From contig OY723304.1 of the NCBI GenBank assembly GCA_963210315.1, positions 1,178,001-1,242,000 of the forward strand: 64,000 nucleotides of DNA. Reading direction: 5' to 3'. Under the pieces are notes generated by a model, which saw nothing but the letters and a program-made list of their open reading frames with translations, searched no databases and was not told the DNA's origin. Source of the stretch: Rhynchopus euleeides. Lineage: Eukaryota > Euglenozoa > Diplonemea > Diplonemida > Diplonemidae. Made by a program: the position numbers and the translations under genes. Shown here piece by piece: positions 22,790 to 32,100 of the stretch (position 1 is the stretch's first letter; each line of letters opens with the position of its first letter).

Positions 22790-23018
22790 TTTTGTGAATC
22801 AGGTCTGCGAGCTGGGATGGGTGGAAACGTCCGTTTCGTTTGGTGTGGCTGTACTTCAGTGACGAGTGCCACATTGCATAGGTATCATGGGAAAAATGAG
22901 TGAAAATAGGTGAAAAGACTCCCGCTAGGGGGAGTCAGACTCCCCCTAGCGGGAGTTGGACTCCCCCTAGTTGAGACTCCCGAAAAGGGTTACCCTACCC
23001 CCGCTGGAGTCCACCGTG

Positions 23019-24780
23019 AACCTTACCACGACCCCGAGAGGATTAGTGGCGGTGTTGCTGCATCTTTCTTGTGCTGTGCGCAAAGCTAGTGTATGGTGTC
23101 TGAACCGCACGTGCCAACTTAACGAACGCAGAGATGACTCATCCATGCCCCATCCAGAACGGCTAGAAACACAACAGCATTCGGCACTCCGCTCCACTCC
23201 AAACTGCGCTGCCTTGTCTAATCATTGCGTTGCCGACAGGAAACTTGTGGAAAGGGGGGTGGTGGGCGGGGAGGGGGGCGGGGATCACATCACACGATTT
23301 GAAGAACGGGGGGGAGATGCGGGGGTGGGGGGCAAGCGTCCCTCCCCTTGCTGGCCATTAAAGCACCGCTTGGGACAACCACAGTTTTGTGTTCCGGCAG
23401 GCGTGTTTGAACGGGAGACCCAATCCGCTCGCAATATAGTTGAGAGTTAAGTGGCTTCGGAGAAGCCATGAGGGCACGCATTGCCCTGACGTACCAATCC
23501 GGGGGATCCACCCGCCGTACTCCTCAGGCCCGGAGACGGTGACAGCAACTTCCGGGTGCCTTGCAGGAGCCGTTTTGCTGAAGCGGTATCTGTGTGTCGT
23601 ATTCGTCTATTCGCGGTTTATTGTTGGGGGGGGGGCGGGGAGCGTAAGTGATGGCAGCAGCGAATATTAAGCGGTGGGAGGGGTGGGGGGGGGTTTGATC
23701 GTCGAGGATGAATGGGAAAGCAAGCCTCCCAGCACCTTCTCGCAATGTTATTCCTTTTTGTGGAGGGGTGGGGGGACCGGAACTGCCTGTGCCCCTCCCA
23801 CGCCGGATCATGAAGTGACAGCAAAACATGGCAACAAACGGAGGGCTGCCGAAAAAAGGGCAGGTTGTCGGCCGTGCTCCCCAGTCTGAAGTGGTGCGAG
23901 TGGGGGGGAGCATCCGGCGGAAGGCACGGAAAGCTACCTCCCCTGGGCTCCGCTGAACTATCAAAAACAAAAAATGGGGACAGGGGGAACAGGGGAGGGG
24001 GGATCCAGATCTGAACAAACACGGACAAAAGCGTTACATGGTTCTAGCATGGCAGACAAACGCGTGGCCAGCATGTGTGATAAGAATTGGTGGCGGGTGG
24101 AGAGAGTTGCCCCATGAGGAGATTGATTGGTCGCATTGTGCTCCGTGAGGCGTGTGCGTTCGGCATTTTGAGTGGGCACCGCCTTGTGTGGGTGATGCTG
24201 ATACGTTGAACCACACCAATACGCTCTTGATTCGATCGGGAGAACTTTCCCGCGCGATGTTCTCCAGCGTGGGCTCATGTGAAAACATAATAACTGCTTG
24301 AGCTAGGAAGGGGCGGGTAGAACTCGGAATCGGAAGCGCGCTGTGCGCTGCATCCTCGAATTGTACCACGGTTGTACGGATTATATACGGCCACCACCTG
24401 ATTTGACCTGAGGTTTGGTGGTGGGGGTTCCCGGAGCTCAGGCCTTGGCAAATCGGGCGGGGCTGACGAAACCCCCGTTTCAGATGTGACTACGACGATA
24501 CACTCGAAGTCTGAATTTACCGTGGGTTTGTCTGATAGAAAAGAGACTGAGGTATCAGGTATGCCTGGAGTCACTGGCAAATCTTGATTATTGCCATTCT
24601 TTTGGCACACTACCAGCAGTTCGCGAAAAGGGGGGAGGGGCCGGTGGGGCAGTTTTATTTAGAGCACGCACTACAAGGAGCGGAGCCTGGAGGATGACAG
24701 TGAGCAGCAGGTGTTAGTTCAGCGACCCCTTGACAAACAGAAGGGATAAACTACTTCCTCATGCAACTTGGAACTGTCGA
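23019..24780. other. Intergenic, no gene seen
   Basis: Holds one copy of the dispersed GGGGTTTGATCGTCGAG motif with its longer tail at about 23690-23760 (the tail recurs at 29018-29085). No convincing gene. Confidence 0.4.
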
Positions 24781-26061
24781 TTAGCGGTGGTCCCACGGCG
24801 AGTGCGCAAACTCATAGTCGAGATGCACATATGCACGCGAGACCTCGGGCGACTTCTCCAACACGATCTGGAGGGACTCGCCAATGTCATGCGCCTCACG
24901 CAGCTTCATGGTTGGCGGCAGCACGACGTCAACCTCAACCTGGTACCCACTCCCGCCCATCGCCACCGCGCGCACCGTGTCAACAAACAGAATCGCAGGG
25001 TGGTGGTGGCGTGCGGCGTACGTCAGTTTCTTCAACACATCCGGTGGGGCAGACTTCCCTGACATCATCATGATCTGCTCGATTCCCGTGCGTGCCCAGC
25101 TGTACATGATGTAGAGTGTCAGCAGGATTGCGACGACAGGGTCGATCCATCCGTAAAGCTCTTTGGCTGCGAGGGCTGCGGCGGTCCCCAGTGTGTTACT
25201 CATCACATCATTCCGGTGGTCCTGCGCCAGCGCCTCCAGTGCCGACCCGAGCTTCCGGTTCGAATAGCAGTAGATGAACAAGCCGAACTTGACAATGATG
25301 ATGGAACCGATGAATATCCCGGAGAACAGGTCAAACTCAACTTCGTGGTTCTGGCTCACGAGAACCTGCACACTGTATTGAATCAGCTGGAAGGAAGCGG
25401 TGAACATGCAGGCCGAAAACACCAGTGTGCCGAGGGGCTCGAATGTCTGCTTTCCCAGAGGGTATTTGTGGCGGTTCTGCTTGGAGAGGAACCTGTTGGA
25501 GATCACCAGGGTGAGGCCGGACATCAAATCCAGAACGGAGTCTAGGAGAGATGCAACGAATGAGACACTGCCGGTGCGCAACACGAGGACCACCTTTGTC
25601 GCGAGGATCAGCAGGTTGACGAAGAACGACAGCCTCACCCCGACTGTCACCGGGAAGGAGTCAATCTCCTCCTCCCCATACTCGCCTTGGGTGACACGCC
25701 TGCGCAAGTCATCCACCTCCAGGAAAGAGTCAATCGCGTTGTTCTGGTCCACATAGAATTTGCGTGTGAGAGACGAAGTGCGATCAGGGTTCACCCGGGG
25801 CAGCTCAGCTGCGTTGCCCCCATCGTGAGCAGCGAGACACTCCATCGGGTTGGTCACGAGTGGCTGATACATCGCGTGGTGGGAAGGCATCAAAAGCTCC
25901 GTCCCGTCGTCCTCTGCGCTCGACAGACGAGGTGCGGGATCCTCAAGAGTTGCCGTTATCGTCGGTGCTGGTGAGCAGTCCTGACTGCGAACACCGCCAC
26001 TCAGCGTGCCCATGCACACCTCCGACAGATCATCCAGCGAAGTGGATGTATGATGTTCCAT
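24781..26061 (-). CDS. Cation diffusion facilitator, Mn-type (plant MTP8/9-like)
   Basis: Single exon, 426 residues from the ATG at 26061. A polar N-terminal region of about 125 residues precedes about six transmembrane segments. Metal-site motifs DSVLD (in SLLDSVLDLMSG) and DHRND are the DxxxD-type pair associated with manganese-transporting members rather than the HxxxD of zinc transporters. A C-terminal cytosolic domain of the ferredoxin-like CDF type follows (VDTVRAVAMGGSGYQVEVDV ... HDIGESLQ). CDF proteins export or sequester divalent metals by proton antiport in the vacuole, Golgi or plasma membrane. The fold assignment is strong; Mn specificity is inferred from the motif. Confidence 0.93.
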   Translation of the reverse strand: MEHHTSTSLDDLSEVCMGTLSGGVRSQDCSPAPTITATLEDPAPRLSSAEDDGTELLMPSHHAMYQPLVTNPMECLAAHDGGNAAELPRVNPDRTSSLTRKFYVDQNNAIDSFLEVDDLRRRVTQGEYGEEEIDSFPVTVGVRLSFFVNLLILATKVVLVLRTGSVSFVASLLDSVLDLMSGLTLVISNRFLSKQNRHKYPLGKQTFEPLGTLVFSACMFTASFQLIQYSVQVLVSQNHEVEFDLFSGIFIGSIIIVKFGLFIYCYSNRKLGSALEALAQDHRNDVMSNTLGTAAALAAKELYGWIDPVVAILLTLYIMYSWARTGIEQIMMMSGKSAPPDVLKKLTYAARHHHPAILFVDTVRAVAMGGSGYQVEVDVVLPPTMKLREAHDIGESLQIVLEKSPEVSRAYVHLDYEFAHSPWDHR

Positions 26062-26349
26062 TGTAGCTGACAAGCGCCCAAGCCAGTCAGACAGGCGGAA
26101 GGGTGTGCTGAGCCTGAGGTGGTGGGGAGGTGGTGAGGCGGGCATGGAGAAAATGGGCCGGGCACGGCAAGCAGGCAAGCGGGGGGGTTTGATTGTAGAG
26201 AGTAGCGTAGTTGCGTACGGTTGTTTGTTTGTTTGTAGGCTACACATGGGGAGGGGGGGCTTTTCGTGCACCTGGTGTATACGATGGCTGTTGCCTCATC
26301 GCCGTACAAGTAGCATTGCTGGTTGTGTCTACGTTTCGAGCAGTCCGTA
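26062..26349. other. Upstream of the CDF gene, no gene seen
   Basis: A degenerate copy of the dispersed GGGGGGGTTTGATTGTAGAG motif is at about 26181-26203. Confidence 0.4.
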
Positions 26350-26383
26350 TAGAGGAGGCATAGCAAACGGAAATCCCTAACAA

Positions 26384-26502
26384 ACTTTGGGGGTCCTCGC
26401 TACCAGGTGTGACTGAGTGAGGAGAAGTGAGCCACGGCCCACTTCCCCTCACTGGCTGACGAGCTGTGACGAGCTGTGATTGGTAGCGAGGGCCCCCTTT
26501 GT
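26384..26502. mobile_element. Small MITE nested in the left end
   Basis: Inverted ends close to TTTGGGGGTCCTCGCTACCA (left) and TGGTAGCGAGGGCCCCCTTT (right), about 120 bp. The homologous sequence from 28017 lacks it, showing an empty site between CCCTAACAAA and TTTGTCTCCG. Confidence 0.7.
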
Positions 26503-27084
26503 CTCCGAAATTATTTCGGTCAAAATCTCACGAAAACAACGACAAACCAGACCCACCGCACATCGAGAATGTCATTTTTCGGTGATTTCCGGGGTCTGTG
26601 GGTCCACGTGGGCACTTGACAACCTCCCCTTCACCCCAGATGGGGTCCCAAACAGGGCACACAAGGGGTAGAACGCCAAAATAGGTGGGTTTCCGACACA
26701 CCATCACAAAAACGGGCAATCAACGGCTTGGGAAGTTGGTTGAAGGTAGAGGAGGCGGATCTCAAGCAATTCCTCATAAAAAAAGTGTGACGGAAATTAA
26801 TTTGGCCCATTTGGCCCAAAAAAACACGCTCATGCACTCCGCACACACTCCGACAATGCCAAAAAACACATTTTTGGACATGTTCGGGTGCAGGCCACTT
26901 CACCTTGGGTCCAGACTGCCACCAGAGAGTACTCCGAGAGCAGAACAACGCAGAAACAAACGACACTTGGTCAGAAACACACCAGGAACAGAAAGGTGTC
27001 GGCCGGAAACAGGCACACGCGCTGGGGCGACCAGCGACTGGGCACGGGGACGTTCAGGAACAGCGAGCTGTTCCTCGGAAACGT

Positions 27085-27330
27085 CTCCGATCTGGAGTCT
27101 CCGGCGAGTCTCCGGAGTCGATCCGGAGTCTCCGGTGAGTCTCTGGAGTCTCCGCGGAGACTCCGGATCGACTCCGGAGACTCGCCGGAGACTCACCGGA
27201 GACTTCGGAACGACTCCGGAGACTCGCCGGAGACTCCGCGGAGACTCCGGATCGACTCCGGAGACTCGCCGGAGACTCCGGATCGACTCCGGAGACTCCG
27301 CGGAGACTCCAGAATACCTCCGGAGACTCA
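27085..27330. repeat. Array of GACTCCGGAGTC-type palindromes
   Basis: Repeated GACTCCGGATCGACTCCGGA and GACTCGCCGGAGACTC blocks; the array is nearly self-complementary. It is followed at 27427-27560 by tandem copies of TGTCACACCAATCTGGGCAT-like units. Confidence 0.9.
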
Positions 27331-28189
27331 CCAGAGACTCTGGAACGACAGGAGACTCCGCGCAGCCTAATTTTGGCTACGTCTGCCTACGCAGTGTTCT
27401 GAGTTGGTACCGTACTCGGTAGTACCACCCGGTCACACCAATCTGAGCATTGTCACACCAATGTCACACCAATCTGGGCAATGTCACACCAATGTCACAC
27501 CAATCTGGGCATTGTCACACCAATGTCACACCAATCTGAGCATTGTCACACCAATCTGCTCGACTCCGGAATGACCGGAGACTCGGCGCAACCTAATTTT
27601 GGCTACGTCTGCCTCCGTCTGTCACCCAGAAAAGGTGATTTTCACACAGAAACACCCCAAAACGGGCCATCTGGGGCCGAAAATCTTAGTCTGCACCCTC
27701 AGAAAGGCCATAGATGGGCCAAAAACTGGTTTTTGGGTTTTTTGACCCTCTCCAAGGGGGTCTGGAGGGGGTACTGAGTGGAAATAACGGGAAATGGACA
27801 TGTTCCCACCAAAATTGGCTGAAAAATCAAAAAATGCGTTTTCTGGGCAAAAATCGAGCATTCCTGGGTTGCAGACTAAGGCAGACGTAGGTTTTTGTCC
27901 ATTTTGGGGTCACCTGGTGGGTTACCGGGCGAGTAGTTGTCCAAAATCGTCGAAAATAATTTTCGTCACAGCGAAATCGGGGTATCCGCCTCCTCTAGTT
28001 GAAGGGAGGGGGCGAGTAGAGGAGGCATAGCAAACGGAAATCCCTAACAAAATTTTGTCTCCGAAATTATTTTGGCCAATTTTCTCCCGAAAAACCTAGA
28101 AACCAGACCCACCGCACATCGAGAATGTCATTTTTCGGTGATTTCTGGGGTCTGGGGGCCTTTTGCCACCCTCCCGTGCCTCATCATGT

Positions 28190-28455
28190 GTTGATCCCTC
28201 CTTTATTAATTGTCAGGTAGGTAACCCTGCACGGGTGTTGTCACCGTTGATCACTCTTTATTAACTGTTAGGCGGGTAAACCCTGCACGGGTGTTGTCAC
28301 TGTTGATCGCTCTTTACTAATTGTTAGGCGGGTTAACCCTGCACGGGTGTTGAGCCCTCTTTGTTAATTGTCAAGTGGGTAACCCTGCACGGGTGTTGTC
28401 ACTGGTGATCACTCTTTACTAATTGTTAGGCGGGTTAACCCTGCACGGGTCCTGG
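28190..28455. repeat. Tandem repeat, period about 50-65 bp, five units
   Basis: Each unit has AACCCTGCACGGGTGTTG followed by a CTCTTTATTAATTGTTAGG-like stretch. Units are diverged and vary in length. Confidence 0.9.
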
Positions 28456-28964
28456 CCCGTGCCTGTGTGTGTTGGGGGGGGGGGGTAGTGAAATAGAAGT
28501 AGAAGGGAGCGGAGCACAAGAATGGTGTGTTGGGGGGTGGGGGAGCTCTTTCCAACATGTCCGCATCTGCATTAAAACCTATTGTCTCTTTGTGCCCCTC
28601 ACCACTCAACCATAAAGGTTGCCCTGCCTTGGGAACAGGGAATGGGGTTTAACACGTGTGGCGGTCCTGTTGGATGGAGTGCACATGGAACAGTATGGTG
28701 TGGGAATGTATCGTGACTTGTGAAAGGGAGAGTGGGTGGGGGTGGGGGCGGGGGGGGGGGGCGGGGGGCTTCCTTCAGCGATTCCAGTGAGCTGCAATCC
28801 CAAGGCTGTCCTTTCAAACGCTTGCCAAGGCGTACGCCGTTTAGGTGTGGACTATTGAAATAAAAGGAAAACGAGGCTTTGGAAAAAGCCAAACTGATCG
28901 AATGGAAGATTGAAGGATGGGCAAAGTTTGTTGAAAGTAACATGGGGGGGGGCAGTCAAGAAGT

Positions 28965-29085
28965 GGGGGCTTGATTGTCGAGAGTGAATGGAAAAGTGAA
29001 GTGGGGGGGGGGGGGGGTTTGATCGTCGAGAGTGAATGGAAAAGCAAGCCTCCCAGCACCTTCTTGCAATGTTAGTCCTTTTTGT
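28965..29085. repeat. Dispersed GGGGTTTGATCGTCGAGAG motif, two copies
   Basis: Copies at about 28968-28992 and 29016-29042, each beside a G-run; the second continues into a tail shared with 23716-23760. Further copies lie near 6915, 23694 and 26185. Confidence 0.8.
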
Positions 29086-29144
29086 AGTCACTACCACTAC
29101 ACCAGGAGTGGGGGGGGGGGGGGCAACCCCTTGATTGGCCTGTG

Positions 29145-32100
29145 TCAGGTCCCAGCTCTTGTTGAAACAGAACGCAAACCCTTGCGATGTGTGGCTTCCA
29201 AGTTGGCCTGTGTCCCTTTGATCCACATGAAATGATCCCCAACCCCAGCCTGACCCAGGTTAGCCAGGGTCACACGTCTGTCTGGAGGAAAATCCTGGAG
29301 GGTGGTGTCAATGGAGGTGAAGTTGTAAGAAAGGGGGACATAACTGTTAAATCCTGAAGCAAAGTCATCATGATTACCAGGATAAATCATGTTCGTGACG
29401 ACTGTGATCAAGACATTCTTCATTGTGGAAAGAACAGAAATTTCGTCATCCTCTGCATACCTTCTCGTTCTTAAACGGGTAAGCACGTATGGCTCACTAC
29501 CGTCGTCAAGGGGTTGGCAGGGATGGTACGGGAGATTTCCCCACATTCTCACCGCCTCCACTTCCGGTTGCACCTCTCTGCATGAAAGAGAAGCCGCCAT
29601 TGCAGTCACAAAATTGACGGCTTCTTCGCGAAGGGAAGCGCCCCCACGTGGGTTGCCTGTGAGACATTCATGAAAAGCATGAAACAGGCAATTCCCATCA
29701 CCAGGCACATTGACTGTGCTCAGGGAAAACAAGAGAAGACGTTGCGTGAGGGTATCATGACGAGACGCGGGATTGTCGATGCCCTTGTCAGGTACGTGGG
29801 GCCTCCGTGGACCGGGACAGGGGAGTGCCATGGGGACCGCCTTCCTCCGCATATCCTCTTGCTCCATTTGTTCTTGTGCGTTTTCCACGTTTGGACCCAT
29901 GTTCTGAATTCTATAAAAAACACTTGAAGCACGGGAAAAGTCACGCTCAGTGGGGAGGTGGAGGGAGTAAAAATTCGTTTGGGTATCCTGCCGGTACTGG
30001 TAAAGGAAGATAGTAGGGAGAGAAGCCGTACTTCCTGCTTCCCAGTTCTTTGCCTTCTCACACCATGTGCGAGGCCGTAACTCCCTGACCCTGGGTTTAC
30101 CTTCCTTGTTCTGAGTAATAATTCTCAAGCGAATCTGGTGCACATTCACAAAAAAATGCAGGGCAAAAGAACCACCACGTTGGGTCACCTTTTCATCTTC
30201 CGCCGCTTTGCACATACTCTTGCGCCAGTGAACGAGAGACTGGTGCCTTTCATGTACGGGCAGGTTCTTCTCCCCCTTCTCTTCAAAAACAGAAGCAAGG
30301 GTATCCTTGTGTATTTTCATGAGGTACACCTCCAGGTCGTGTTTCATGTTTGTTGCGTCACCAAAGGCACTCTCACGCAGAGCGCGGACTGACTGGTACG
30401 CAGAAAAACGGTTGAAACGGAGGAGGGAAAGAAAAAAGCCGTCACCTTCCTGCACAGTATCTGTGACGGGGAGATGGTGGTATTTCGAAAAATACAGCAG
30501 GGTCTCTGGGATGAGGTGGCGTTGGGAAGTTGCTGGAATGTATGACTCGTCACTCAGTTGAGCCGTATCATACCTCCCATGTCCAAGGCGCCCCTTCTTG
30601 TCTCTTGGGGTCTCTGGCACCTGGGAGAGGTCAATGACTTCAGTCCCCCCAAACCGTTTTCTCTTCCGGACTGTGGGCCCGCTCCGAACAACAGAACGCG
30701 ACTTCACTGCCACAGGGAATGTGCGCCTGGGTCGGGTGCCAAAAAATTGTGCCTTGGTGGTGGGGAGGACACCTTTCGGCACAAGTTTAAAAACTTCATA
30801 TGCATGGCTTTCCCGATCCAGATCCCCTGCGGCAATGGCGCGCTTGGCAGTGTCCGTGTCGTGAACCACCCAATAAAGCGTTTCGCGCGGATAGGCGTGC
30901 AGTTGGGCTGGAGTCAACTTCTGCAATGTGGCAACGGTGTCTTTGAGGGGGAAGGCAACCATCCAATGCAGAGTTTGACGGTTAAAAAAAAAGAGGGCTG
31001 GGGAAGAAATAGACTGAGGATCATCAACAAAGGTATTTTTTTTACTTACCGGCAGAAGCCGATAGCCATTGTTCCGGAGTCCACTTGTGTGCTGTTCGAT
31101 GGCCCGTTGCATCGTTGCCAGCGTGAACTTACCGGTCCAGTGAAAGCTCTCTGGATTGACCTCGTGTTGCAAAACCTGCATCTCCCGGAAGGTGAGAAAC
31201 TGGATGCCACACTCACCCAAAAACCAGTTGAGGGAAGCCCAACCCCCCTCGTGCGTGGACTCCGACGCATGCAACACACCATCCTTCTGCCGCCCACAAC
31301 CTGGAGAGGCGTGGAGGCCGAGAGGAAAACAATGCTCATTCAGGAGAGCGATCCTAGCCGCCCCAACATCATTTGCCTCAGGATCAGCCTCATCACCCAC
31401 CTCCACCTCCTCTTCCTCCTCCTCCTCCTCCTCCACAGCATCCACAGCATCCACAGCCTCCTCACCATCCTCACAACCCTTGCCATCCTCACCCTGTCCC
31501 TTCTCCTCTTTCAACGCAGCAGGTGCAGTCTTCACTCTCCGGTAGAGCTCCGTGATTGTATCTACCACGGAGGGCGAGATGGTGTCGGGGAAGGTGCGGG
31601 CCTTCAAGCCAAGGGTCTCCTCCACGGCCTCGACATGGCCACTCAACTGCTCCGTCCAGTTGCGCAGGAGGAGGGCGGAGAGGTCGCGCTTCGTCTCCCC
31701 AGCCTCCACCTTCAGGCCCGCCTTGGCCAACAACGCGAACAGGGTGGGGGCGTCGAGGCGGCCCAGCCGCTCCCTCGGCTGCAGCTGCTGCCCCTTCTCC
31801 CGCAGAATGGGGAGGATTCGCCCCCACTGCGTCAGGGCAAAGCGCACACGGACGTCGTGCGACGCAGACGAGACAGCGTCGGACCCCCACGGCTTCAGCC
31901 CCGCCTTCCGCAAAAATCTGGACAGCGGTTTCGAACGAACCGGAAGGATGCCAACTGCCTCCTTCACGGACTTCAGCCGCTCCACCCAGACACGGGCATC
32001 CGCAGAGCCAGGGCCACACAGCTTCTCAGCAAAGCTGCGTGTCAGCGCCTCCTTCTGCCGCGCCACCTCCTTTCCCTTGCTCATCGCCGTGACAGGGATG

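Larger units (their letters stand above)
20045..23018 (-). mobile_element. CACTA-like transposon copy A, interrupted by a hAT element
   Basis: Terminal inverted repeats CACGGTGGACTCCAGCG at 20045-20061 and its complement at 23002-23018, flanked by AA on both sides. Copy B (38722-41106, opposite orientation) has the same tips flanked by TA. CAC-starting tips, a 2-bp duplication and dense subterminal palindromes (GACTCCCGCTAGCGGGAGTC and variants) fit the CACTA/EnSpm style, although no CACTA transposase signature was confirmed. A third tip facing the same way as the right end lies internally at 22244-22260. A 661-bp hAT element (21260-21920) splits the main gene. Confidence 0.85.
26350..27997. 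mobile_element. Non-autonomous relative of the OTU transposon
   Basis: Tips TAGAGGAGGC at 26350-26359 and its complement at 27988-27997. About 250 bp inside the left tip matches, in inverted orientation, the right end of the 9 kb OTU-encoding element (36750-36985) and also its left end from 28017. The interior has no transposase gene. It holds a palindromic array (27085-27330), a TGTCACACCAATC tandem array (27427-27560) and a nested small element (26384-26502). Confidence 0.7.

Noticed and set aside
26685..27422. 245-codon plus-strand frame with Ser/Arg/Asp-rich repeats
   Set aside because: Mostly translation of the GACTCCGGAGTC palindromic array; similar frames exist on both strands.
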